Positions 1 through 35,871 of a DNA stretch of 64,000 nucleotides are shown here, piece after piece; the first letter of the stretch is position 1, and each line of letters starts with the position of its first letter. The position numbers were made by a program, and so were the translations under genes. The stretch lies in contig OU612065.1 of the NCBI GenBank assembly GCA_914767715.1, positions 13,516,001-13,580,000 of the forward strand, in the 5' to 3' direction. The stretch comes from Membranipora membranacea. Taxonomy: Eukaryota > Bryozoa > Gymnolaemata > Cheilostomatida > Membraniporidae. Under the pieces are notes generated by a model, which saw only the letters and a program-made list of their open reading frames with translations, had not been told where the DNA came from and did not search any database.

Positions 1-830
1 GTTTGAGTGTTTGTTTCCTATCTTGCCTGTCTAGTTTAGGAGGCTTGTACTGAATAAATACAATCCATTATGCATGTAAAAATATGACGAAGCCGTCTTT
101 ACAAAAATGAAATACTCCATTGCTTTCTTTCAGCTTTGCCTTCCAACAAACATTCTATCACATAAATCAGTCGATTGCATGCGTAATATGCCAGTTTGCT
201 ACAGGGGAGGACAGAAATAAATTTTGGCTTCGAAGCCAACTGTTATATGAATTTAAGAAATTTGAAGCCATCATTGTTCAGTCATACCATGGCCATAGTT
301 TTTTAAAAGGAGGAAAACAACATCAAGGTAATATACAAAATTTTATGCTGCAATGAAGCTGCTTCAAAGAGGCCACTATTCCCTTGCGCCGTGGGGAACA
401 GGTGTTCATAGAAATTCACTTCAATGACTTCAGTTTTTAAACAGGCCCTGAATGGTAGGGTTTGTGAAAAAATCTTAAACTTTTGTATAGTTTAGCGAAT
501 ATCTTGAGACTTCAAGCGGAAACATCATTCAGGGTTCTAATTTGATTATGGAATTTTTGATTCTTTTGTTAATTAAGATAGATATCATTTCATTTATAAA
601 CAAACCACTAAAAGCAACAAACACACGCTGCTCTAAAATAACTTATTAAAACGTCATTGAGCATGGTTGTCCAAATCTCAGGAGGTGCGATTGAAAAACT
701 TTGCAAGAAGAATGCCGACATTCAGAAAGTTCATAAGAACTATTAGCTAAGAACAAAAGCTATTTCTGACTTTTCATCTGCATGTTGCGGATAAAATCCT
801 CATGTTAACTTGATCTCCAGCTGTTCGAAC
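1..830. other. Left-edge intergenic DNA
   Basis: AT-rich sequence upstream of the first gene. A 78-codon open frame at 120-356 has no recognisable domain and no convincing splice context. Nothing else is supported here apart from the presumed promoter and 5' UTR of the gene starting at 831. Confidence 0.5.
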
Positions 831-3800
831 ATGGCCTTCAACATGGAAGCACACTCTAGAATAATTCTCAGCCTTATCCTGATCCTGTCTCACCTGAGCT
901 ACATGTAAGTCAGATATATTAGCCTGTCAGTATAAGCGAACTGAGGGAGCATCAAATTCGAAGCGCTGTGTATATTTTGAGTTGGACACATATAAGATAA
1001 CATAGCTTTGAAGCACATGTGCAATGGAACATCAAAGCTGCGACTCGGCGTTAACATCATGAATAAGATTTCTCTGATTTGGGGTACCTCGCTCAAAAGG
1101 TCTAATGTATTTCCATTTTGTTTTCATATCATTCATATCATTCACTGCAGTATTGTTCTCCGGTTGATTTTTATGCTGACCCAAAAATACAGGCAGTGAT
1201 TAATTGATGGAATTATTTTTGTGAATGCAGCTAAAATCATTGGAACATTTCTTCCCTCCAACTAAATGTCAGCAAAGAATCTTGCCTATTGTTTATTAGT
1301 CTCTACCAGTATCTGTCCTCGTTATTAAAAATATTATCTTTATGCTGATGTCTCAACTCTTTCTCACATCAAACAAAACATTTTGATCAGCAAACCAGAA
1401 CTCTAAAACACAATATTTCAGTGTCATATACCCCGATTTTCTTGCAGGTCGGCGTATACCAAACTGACAGTGAATAACATGACAGAGCTGTACATGAACT
1501 ACCCCAATCCTGACGACTACCCGACAGCCATGTATTACGCTGTGGAGTACGGCACAGCACTCCTCGCTACAGACTCAGATGTAGGAGCTAATATATTCTA
1601 CTTCCAGCCGAGTCAAGTCACCGATGAGAATAATATCGAAAATTCACTTACTCGTGAGTCATTCTAAAAAAGCTTCGAACATTTTTGTGGAATATTGTAT
1701 TGTGAAGCATTGTATAAGCTTAATTGTGATTTGTGATTTGTGGTTTCTGCGTTATCCTCTTCGGCAATTTGTTGAAGGTCAACGCACTTTCCTTTTGTAT
1801 TGGATTTTATTTGAAAACCTACAATGTTTTGTATGATTATTTCTTGACAAGCTACACAAGATTGATTGATTGAATGCTACTCAGGCCAAATCGATTATAC
1901 TGATTTGCTGGCTTCTATTTTATCTTTGTAAACTCTCAGTTAACCTAAATAAATATATCGAAAAGTTGCTATGGTAAATCAAAGAACTGCGACGTGGGAT
2001 CATGTTTCATTCTGTCTTATATTATATTATGTAATATGTATAAAGTTTATACTGTAATTTTAAGATCTTGGTGGCATGTCAGAATCTGATGGTTATGTTG
2101 CTGGGGGTGCAGCTAACATGACATTCACTCACATATCATCATCATCTCTACTAAACGGAAACACTATGATCTTAGCTGAGAAAAACTGTATACGCCGAAT
2201 TAACTTTAACTCGGCTGAAAATTCACTTGACAGAATAGGTGAATATATACAAATAATATAGAAATGCCTAATGGAGGTAAAAAAATTTACCTATTCCCAA
2301 AGTTATTCTCTTGTTTTTTTAACTTTGACGCAAATTTTTTAAAAGCGATATAGTGAATAGAATAAAAATAATACATATTTAATTTAAATATTTCAGGTGA
2401 TTGCGATGATGGTAACTTCACTGACGATGGATTTGGACCAGATATGAGGCTACAGGACATTAAGAGAGTAATATTAGATTCTGATAACAGGCTCTATGTG
2501 CTATGTGGATCAGACGGAAATGGAACCGTAAGTATCAAATACCCCCCACAAAAAACTGTGTGTACTCTATTTCGTATATATAAGTATTTTGGATGCTATT
2601 TTTCAGACAGAGTAAAGTGGGTTAAACTTAATTACGTGGCAAAAAGGCGTATAGCGTTGATGACATGAGAAAAATAATGTAACATTATTTCATATTCAAG
2701 TGTTATTAAAAATAAAAAAGTCTGACATGTCATTGTATGCTTCATTTCTTGTGTTGTGACAATAAAATCTTTTTGCTTATCCTAATAAATGTGACATACC
2801 TCACACTGTTACAGGGTGGATTGATTCTTTTGGACATGGCGGGCATAGATCCACCACGTATCCTTGCCTTGCACGACGCTATTGCCCTCAGTGATGACTT
2901 TTCTTCAGGAACTCCAGCCGTTAAAGACATGGCAACAGATTCCTCATTCTCTACACTATATGTGCTGGTCAACAACGGTATGTTACTTGGTATCGGATAC
3001 TTTCTGTGCAACAGCAAATTCCTGAGCTCAATGAATAAAAAAATATCCCGCATCAAATAAGATCCATACTATAGGTTATGCTTATCATAAAAAATTCATT
3101 TACTGATCAAGTCCCTAAGACTTTATGAGAAAATGCACAAACAAAAATAAATTTGATTTTCTACTCCGTCATAATTTTCATCCTGCTAATTTTCAGGTGG
3201 TCTGGTAGCGTATGACATTTCTGACATACCAACTAGTGGATACATCCAGCCTCTATATAGAATATCTCAACCAGGCGGTGATCCTGGTGCTAATTTTACT
3301 ATGGATGATGTTATTTATGATAACGCCACCATCATAGTCAGACCTTACGATCGTCAGCTACTGATTCAAAATTATGGAAACAGTGACAAGACGGAGAACA
3401 AACTGGTGTCTCTTGATCTAGATGTAGTCTCCAACCTAGACTCAGGTATGACACGACAATAGAGTTGTTTTGCAATAATCAGAGTAATACAGAAAATTGC
3501 AAAGTACACTGGGTCATGGCCTAAGATATTGAACCGACGGGTATACCAAGAGATAAAAGTTACCAGGAAACGCCACCTGTGTTATTAGAATAATAAAAGC
3601 ATACTACGTGTTTTTGTTTTGAATGCTACAAATATAATAATAATATAGTATTATTATATCAATAACACAAAAGATGTTTCTTGGTAACCTTTATGCCTTT
3701 ATTATGTAACCTCTGGTTCAAAATATTGGGACATGTGCCAGTGTACTTTACATTATCCTGTTCCTTGCGTTGTATCTTTTGTTTTACTATACCCTGCGGT

Positions 3801-5487
3801 GGTGAGTTGTTTACAGCTGCTTCAAACCATAAAGTCACTTACCAATTAAATTTAAATTAAATTTTTCTTTTACTGCTCACTGTGGTGCAATAATTTCCAT
3901 AATTTTATTTCATTGTTGAAATATTTTTCTGGTTGAACAGGTAGATCTATTCCGCGATATGCCGTATCTACCCTTTGTGTTGGTGGGGACACATTTATCC
4001 CAGGATTGTCTATGAACTGTACTGTAGATGCTGAGCTGTCACTTAGACCAGTTATGGACATCGACAACTCTACAGGTTCCCTTATGATGTCGATAACGAG
4101 CTCCTCAAATATAAGCTTCTTCATTTATCATTTTGAAGGTAGGAATCACAGTTTTATATTTTTGTCTCCGCCTGTAACTTGGAGAGTCCAAACGTGAAGC
4201 GCAAAAGATAGATAATTGCACAACTTTCGAGATAGCTCTTTTATGACAACCTTAACTAAAGTTTGAAAAAAAATTTCATCCATTTCATTTAATTGTTTTT
4301 ATCTTTCTCTCCCACTTACAGAGAGTGAAGAGGAGCTACCTGAAACCACAACACCAGAATTGACTACCACCGCCACAGCAACCACTACATCCACAACTGC
4401 AACCACAGAGACAACCACAGAGACAACAACAACAATACCTACATCCTCAACAACACCTACACCTACTACAACAACAAACTCAAACAACGCTACGTCCTTG
4501 TCCACACAAACATCAGTAGCTGAATCGACAATATCACAAATAGAGAACACCGGCTCATCTCTATCAAGTACCAACCAGAGCACAAGTACAAGTCCGGATG
4601 TCAACTCTACGACGCAGGAAGTAACAACTGAAGGTCTACAAACTGAGTTCATTTGTTTGTACTGTCTATCGGGAGACTGTCTTAATGAGAATAAAACAGA
4701 CACTAAGATTTGTTCTCATGGATGCTACTCAAGAAGTGAAAGAATGATCAACGATACACAAAAATCGATCGAGGTGAGCAAAACCACAACACTATAAATA
4801 TCAAGAGAAACAAACAAACAAAAGTTTACAATAATAATTTGGACAGCCTGTGTGTGGGTAATCTCTCTATTCAATTTACATTGTCTCATTTATAAATTGA
4901 GATGTCCGCAACATATCCTTCTCTTTTATTCAGGTGTTCAAAGGTTGTGCAGAAGATGTAAGAGCTTCACCAGATGAGAAAAAATGTTCAGATATAACAA
5001 CAGATGGCTCATGTAGATATTATAAAATCGATGGAGTTGAGGTAAAAATAACATGACTAACGCAATCACAGCCTCAACTTTAGAGTTTGACATGCCCCGA
5101 ATTTCACTTTGGACCATTGATAACAGGCTTGCCCCAGTATTTGAGCCCAAGCATTTTGTTCAACAATCTAATTACCCATATGGTGTTTTTTTTCATGTTT
5201 AATCTGGCATCTGAATAAGATACAAAAGAGTCAATGAACCATTACAAGTAAGCCAAATTAGAAATTTGCCCCGGGGCTCCCTAAGGATAGGATATTAACT
5301 TGACGCCATGATTTCCTGTTTTCAGGTCGAACACTGCGTACGATGCTGTCAAGACGATTCCTGCAACCTCTGGATGCAACACACGCAGCATACACCTAAC
5401 AGTTCTCCGACCCTACGCTTCTCTACTCTGTTACTGCTATTTAATCTATTTTTCTATTTTGTCAAACCTGTTTTTGGAATCATTTGA
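831..5487 (+). CDS. Secreted, likely GPI-anchored propeller-like/mucin/LU-domain protein
   Basis: Ten exons: 831-904, 1448-1653, 2065-2238, 2397-2527, 2815-2977, 3197-3445, 3941-4138, 4322-4773, 4934-5041, 5326-5487; phases join in frame to 638 aa. Residues 1-25 form a signal peptide with a Leu/Ile-rich core. About 350 residues follow that resemble an extracellular beta-propeller (an NHL-like stretch, GDCDDGNFTDDGFGPD followed by RVILDSDNRLYVL). Exon 8 encodes a Thr/Ser/Asn stalk with TTT and TTE runs, as in O-glycosylated mucins. The end of exon 8 plus exons 9-10 encode a cysteine-rich module starting CLYCLSGDC and ending CCQDDSCN, the hallmark of Ly6/uPAR (LU) three-finger domains. The C-terminus is a small-residue stretch followed by a hydrophobic tail (LLLLFNLFFYF), as in a GPI-attachment signal. 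Many N-glycosylation sequons are visible. The function is unknown; a cell-surface adhesion or receptor role is inference. The propeller assignment is weaker than the LU and GPI calls. Confidence 0.82.
4325..4640 (+). repeat. Thr-codon-rich low-complexity stalk
   Basis: Degenerate ACN-rich trinucleotide tract inside exon 8 of the LU-domain gene. It encodes long Thr/Ser runs of the mucin-like stalk. Its complement gives a Val-rich open frame that is only a shadow. Confidence 0.8.
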
Positions 5488-6599
5488 TTAAGCTGAGGAA
5501 AAACGAGTCAAAACGGAGTCAATCGAAAGGGTGCTATTTTGACCCAGTGCTGGGAGTTTTGGGGTCAACGGGAGTTTAAATCGTCCGACCTAGTAAAAAG
5601 ACCACTAGGGGAAAGCTGACTGGTCTCTAGAGAGCTTTCACAGCCCAAGCGGAGACTGGAGACTGCTTTTATTAGATTTTGTGATTGTGTAATTGGTGGA
5701 ATATTAGCATACCTTGTGTCACATGGCTGGCTATATCTGTGGTCTTTATTCATTTCATGGAATGAGTGAAGTTCATAGGGGATATATCATCAGATACCCA
5801 CACCAGCTCTTTATCATCAACTGAACATCAACACACACCACAAGACCGTGTAGTGGTGCTGAATCAAATTTTCCTTTTCTCAACTTTTTAAAAAAAACAC
5901 AATATCAGTATTGTCAGGCTGTAGCGCATGGCCTGGTTCATGAATCTGTGCATTGAAAATAATTATCTATTTTGAAGTAATCTCATAGGTTGGTTTCTGA
6001 AATAGTTGTGCAATTGAAGTTTTTATGTATGCTCCATATGTGAATTTATATGCAAATATGGATCTGCATATATCACAATGTATCACTTTTGTTTGAATAT
6101 TGCGTTGTAGGCATATGTTAGTATGGATATGTTTTATATGCAAGTGTATTATCAATAATAATGGTATATTCTTATTCATAAAGAAAAGCATTTGATAAAT
6201 AAAAATCTTTTTCGGAAGAATAAATCTTGTCATACTGCTGCTGTTCAATATAACATAGGTTTTCTGCTTGGAATCATAAAGTACCAATTATTTCTTAGTC
6301 TGAAAACAGTCAGCTCAGATTTGTAAATTGAGAGACAAAATGCATACAATGTTAGGTCGGCTTAATCTAAGTGAGTTTTGATTTGAAGCTACGAATTCAG
6401 TACCATAACTGAAAGACATATTTACATAAACTATCATAACTATATATGATAAAATAAGGCTGTCGCCATAAACTATTCAAAACGAAAACATAAGCTTGGG
6501 CTAACCACCTATATTGGTCCTAGCGACAGGTTGCATAAAGCATAACGTTCATCGTAACCAACTATGTGTTATATAAATTAATTGACTGTATCAGTATAA
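5488..6599. other. Convergent 3' intergenic region
   Basis: Lies between the stop codon of the LU-domain gene (plus) and that of Slo (minus), so it should hold both 3' UTRs. An AATAAA at 6198-6203 on the plus strand is a possible distant polyadenylation signal for the left gene. No gene is seen. Confidence 0.5.
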
Positions 6600-30823
<24,224 letters not shown>

Positions 30824-32106
30824 CCTCCCACATAACGAGCAAGTATTCCGTCTCAAATGCAGAATATGGCAGGGAAGCGTTATCGATAAAGAGTAGGAAC
30901 AGAACCGCAGTATGCTTGAGAAGAGTTGTCACTTTATCCAATCAAGACCAATATTACAAAGTATGCCAAAACAGGCACCTGCAAGCAGTTATCAACATAT
31001 GAACATACTGCCACCTCTCTTTTAATATTCAGATGTCTTTCCGCTATTGTGAGCTCACTCTGAATTGAATGATGTTTCACATAAAAGTTTCAGTCTAAAA
31101 TAAATGAGTCAGCTGTGCAGTGCCTAATGAGTCTCAAGCAATCTTTTCCATAGCTATGAGCATAATGACTTAGTGGTCTGCCTGCTAGATATGATTATGC
31201 AAAGCTAATGATTTTCGAATTAAATTAGCACAACCTAAAAATCAGAGGCATTGATATTTTAATTTCATTGAATATTATATTCCTAATTTTTGTTGAAAAT
31301 ATGATTGTAAAAGATAAAATAATAGACTACATAAAACAAAATAGCCTGCGAAATATAGCATAGAGCTCTACTTAGTCACATGACCATCACGTGACAGTAC
31401 AGCCACTCCATGAAGAATCTTACCAAATATACATGCATACCTTTGAAGACATCCAAGCAGTTTAGTTCATTGGTCTAAGCAAGGAGTTAAAGTCTTTAAT
31501 TCCTTGGTCTAAGTGGACTTTTTCCTCTGCGGGTACTCTACTCACTGGGTTCAGGGAGAATTCTCCCTGCTGGGTTGAAAATTGTTTTGAGAATGTTTTT
31601 GCAATTTTTAGATCATATATCATATATGCAGAAATATGAATCTGTTATAGTATGATTGATATCTGATCAAAAGAGACAACTTGACACTGTTTTTGGACAG
31701 AAGCCAGCCTCTCTATATTTTTTTGCGGGAACTCAGTTCCCACCAGTTCCAACTCACTCAGAACACTGCATCCAAGACTCAGGAACTACTTGGAACAGTA
31801 TAAGTAGTGCCTCATTAGGAAAACAGTATTTTTGGCCACAGCTTTTATAGCATCTGCTGTATTTATTAGTCTGTTAGATGTTAGTTTGTAGTGCTCCTGC
31901 ACGGCTACCCTCTCTGGTTCCAGCTTGATGCTGGGTTAATTCTGTCTCCTTGTTTGTCCCTCTGGTGCTTCTTATAGCCCTTTGTAGAAAACTAACGTAG
32001 TAAATTTGTGATGCGGCATACTCAGACGGTAACGCACCTATGGCAGCAGATCTTGTTGTTATTGTCATGTTTTTGCTGTCATGAGATACCTCATGATAAG
32101 CCTGAG

Positions 32107-32194
32107 CCATGGGACTTACTTGTCTCTACTTTGCTAATGTCCAGCATCAGTTGATACTGGACATTGGTAAAGGAAAGGCAAGTAAGTCCCATGG
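32107..32194. repeat. Near-perfect 42-bp inverted repeat (hairpin)
   Basis: Arms 32107-32148 and 32153-32194 are reverse complements with a few mismatches and a 4-base loop. The outer end is CCATGGGACTTACTTG. No coding content is supported. Confidence 0.85.
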
Positions 32195-34007
32195 GGCCCA
32201 TGGCCTGAGCTATGATACCGGTGTCATTTATCTCTATGCATATACCCACTGTGAGCAGGGTCTCTGCATCGCGACCACATTGATCTGTCAATGAGCTACT
32301 GGTAGTGATTGGATTTGAAACTGTTCTTCTCCTTCCATGATATAAAGCAAGGAGTGAAAGGGTGACCTTCTTACTCCTTGATTTAACCACCAACACTACC
32401 AGCTCTAAAGCGCCATGAGGAGTATGAAGTAGACATATTATGTATCATTGCAAAAAAACCCTGAAAGTTACATCCATAATATGAGAGCCTTGAAATTTAA
32501 AGGACAATAACTAGTTAGTGTTGTCTGATATTCAACCCACTTGAGGCCGAACACCCAAGCAGAACAGGCACCCTCCGTTACTTGTTATTGCTCATGGTTA
32601 GTTCGTATGGAGTTACCCCTTCCTGTTGAGGTAGTGGGCAATTTAATTCTAAAAGTATATATTTTGTTTGTTTACTCAAATTTTTTCAGTTTTTTTACGA
32701 AAAGTGTTAAGTCAAATTACTAATGACCCATTGTTGAGATGCCTTTTCGAAATTAAAATCAGACTTTGTTTTATGAATAATAAATTAAATGAAACAGTCA
32801 TCGCAAATAACAAGACCTGCTATATTCTACCATAAGAGTATCCTGTGCACAGTAGCTCCCAAAAAGAATAGAAATATGAACTCCAAAAAACGTGGAAATC
32901 AAAGTAAATCAAAGAGTAAATTCAAATAGTTTGAAAAATGAAAACTCCTTTTAATGGAAATTATAACTTCCACAATATTTTAAAACAAGTGGTGATAAGT
33001 TTTAAAAATTAAAGCTGCAAAAACCAATAAATAGAACATTAACTTACACAATATTGAAAAAAACGGAGAATGGTGGTCATCAAATAAAAATAAATCGAAG
33101 AGTAAATTCGATTTATAGTTAAAAGATGAAAAATATAAAAACCTTTTCTATGGAAAGGTAAACTTCCACAATTTCCAGGAGGTGATGAAACAGTGAAGGT
33201 GATTAATCAAGAGCATGAGGAGAATGGATAATGCCTTCTGTTGGGCCTATTGTTTCTAACATCAGGGTCCACTTATCGTATCTCATCTAACATGCGTCCT
33301 TTCCTCCTCTCCTCGAAATCTCAAGGTTATCAGGGTAATGTCTTTTTTGTGTGTGTTGAGACGTCCACTAGGAAACTCGAACATTTGACTTTGCAGAAGA
33401 CCTGTGTGGTGAGCAATGAACTGGGTCTATGCACATACCTCAAGATTATCTTTCCGCGTCTCAAGATCGTCTCATAACATCTCAGCCTCACAACAGATAA
33501 TGCTGGTCAAGGTTCAGAACTGAAAAATAACCTGTAATGACGGATTGAACATCAGCGCCCAATTTTATAAATCTAAATTCCAGCTGTTCCTTTTTTGGTG
33601 TAATCATTCAGGTCAGGGATTCCCCAAGACATCGAGTTCACAAATATGATTTTTGAAAGTCATTTCAGGTATGTATGGACCGTTTTTGTGGGAGCCTAAC
33701 CAGAGCCAACACATTGGGTAGGCAAAGTAAACCTGCCCTTGTTTGCCCTTTCTTGAAGATCAAAAACATTCAGTTCTCAGGTGATTTGTCCGTCAATAGA
33801 GTTTTAGAAATGATATTACATCTTATATTTCATTATCGTGACATATGAATAATTCAAATTAATTTTTTTCTGATAGATCATGAAAATGGCTTTCTAGACT
33901 GCATATAAGAAAGTGTCACCAAAGGCACCTTGCTAATTATTGTGAGGTTCGTCCTAGACAGAACAAAAGAAAAAATTGCCATTTGTAGGCTTAAAATAGC
34001 CTAGCTT

Positions 34008-34570
34008 TAAATGGTGAGCTATCATTAACAATAGAAAGTTTTCTGAGCTCTATTTATGCCTCAATTCGGAGTTGTCCTCTCTCCAGTTTGGTACTTTTAA
34101 CCCACACATCATAGGAAAAGCCTGCTGAAAGAGGGTTATCTTAAAAATCGCTTATGATAGGATAAAAATTATTTTTGATTCAGAGTCTACACCATTGAAA
34201 ACCCTGGGAGACAGGGTTTCCAAATCATTGGAGGCTTGAATGTTGATCAATCTTAATTTTAGTGATGAAACTCATGAAAATTTCTGCCAAATTGTCCGCA
34301 AAACAGGCAGAAAATGTTATAATTGACTATCCAATTACTAAAATTATTTCCCAAACTATGTCCATATGAGTTTTCAATGTTGCAGATTCTGAATCAATAA
34401 ATCAATGAATAATTGTTATCCTATTATAAGCGGTTTTCAAGATAACCCTCTTTTCAGCACGTTTTTCCTATGCGGCGTGGGTTAAAAGTACCAAACTGGA
34501 GAGAGGGCAACTCGAAATTGAGGCCTAAATCAGAGCTCAGAAAACTGTCTATACCTCATCACTTAAGTTA
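34008..34570. mobile_element. Foldback (long-TIR, MITE-like) element
   Basis: Arms of about 170-190 bp (about 34008-34203 and 34368-34570) are inverted copies of each other. They share AGTTTTCTGAGCTC near the outer side, TCTCTCCAGTTTGGTAC in the middle and GAGGGTTATCTT further in. The central loop of about 165 bp has no transposase frame. It is probably a non-autonomous foldback element. Outer limits and target duplication are not resolved. Confidence 0.75.
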
Positions 34571-35785
34571 TCTCTATCCCAGCTATCGAAAATCCATCTC
34601 TTGTTGGCTTGATATTCTTATTTATAATTGCGTTGACTTCTGCAATTGAAGCCGTTGCTTGCAAAATGTCATATTTCAAACAGAAAAATAACAATTAATT
34701 GAGGTAAAAATTTGAATTACTTTCGGCATCAAGCGCATATATGAGAGGAATGTGATTACGGTAAGTGTGAGGATAATCTCAGCATTCTTGTCCTCAACAT
34801 GATTAGTCAAGTACTCAAGCTAGTAGTTGTCGCATGATGAACAATAAGTTGACAACTTCAAGTCAAGAATATTGATTACACGCAGCAGGGAGCCCCAAAC
34901 TCCCTGCATGCAGCTCATAATTTTTGTGCAACCTCTTGCTTGAACTACAAAAATTATTATTGATAATTATACCTTCAAATGAGGATCTTGCTATTGAGAC
35001 TGGGAAGTATCCCCTAACTCAACCAAAATGGATTCATCTAGCTTGAAAATCAGGCTTCGAATGGTCTGTCCCTAGGATCACAAGGACTGGAGGAATCACA
35101 ACTAAACCTTCCCCCAAAATGGTTAGATTATAAGTTGATGTAAGATAAGCAAAGCGAGTAGAGCTGTTTTAGAAGTTTCAAAGGACAGTTGCCAGTGTTA
35201 TCTTCTGTTCCTTGAAAGTGTCTTACCTATGAACTCCAATAGAATATTTGTTATGATAATTAGGGTTACTCAGTAGAACTTGCATGAGTGTTCTTATCAG
35301 CCATCAGAAATAATATCAGTATTGTTGATCATCATATAATTTTGAATGGTTATGCGGTCACTGCCTGGGACATCACCTGATTGCCAAATTGGGAAACTAT
35401 TCACTGTCAGCTCATTGCAACCCTTTTGCAACCAACTGCACTATAGTATAACCAATTATTAAAAAACATCCCTTTTATATAACTATTACTAACACATAGA
35501 AACTTTAAGTTTCAGAGTCGGAATTGCTGCTATTGCATCCCATCCACCTATACATGAAATACATTTATATTCACTTTTGTGGTAAGATACAATCAACGTG
35601 AGAGAGAAAAGTTACAAATGTTGACCTCTTGTTACCTTTGAAAGCTTAGTTAAGCTAGCGTCAACAACGCTATGATAAGGTATGCAAATTACATATTACA
35701 TATAGGGATTATTAAAAGTGAAAGTCGGCATATAGGACAAATCTTAATCATGTGAGTACATTACCTTCATTGGTGGATTGATTTG

Positions 35786-35793
35786 TATATAAG
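35786..35793 (+). promoter_or_regulatory. TATA box of arylsulfatase copy A
   Basis: TATATAAG in the context TTTGTATATAAGTCAGTTTGTTA, 79 bases before the ATG. The same motif and surroundings are kept in copy B at 43749-43756, which supports function or recent duplication. Confidence 0.6.
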
Positions 35794-35871
35794 TCAGTTT
35801 GTTACACATATAGTTTACAGTAAGTGTTTGTAATTTGAGCGCACTAGTTGGATCATTTTCTCTGGTACAAG

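Larger units (their letters stand above)
30824..35785. other. Intergenic region between Slo and the arylsulfatase array
   Basis: No convincing gene. It should hold the Slo promoter and 5' UTR (minus strand) near 31 kb. Foldback repeats lie at 32107-32194 and 34008-34570. A diverged pair of AT-rich similar stretches (about 32886-33000 and 33074-33190) shares motifs such as AAATC(A/G)AAGAGTAAATTC and AACTTCCACAAT. Open frames of 60-101 codons have no recognisable domains. Confidence 0.5.

Noticed and set aside
2742-3056. 104-codon minus-strand frame
   Set aside because: Opposite strand of exon 5 of the LU-domain gene, whose splice phases and family context are consistent.
4299-4703. 134-codon Val-rich minus-strand frame
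   Set aside because: Complement of the Thr-rich stalk exon; a composition shadow.
32091-32396. 101-codon minus-strand frame over the hairpin
   Set aside because: No domain, and its repeated peptide simply reflects the inverted repeat.
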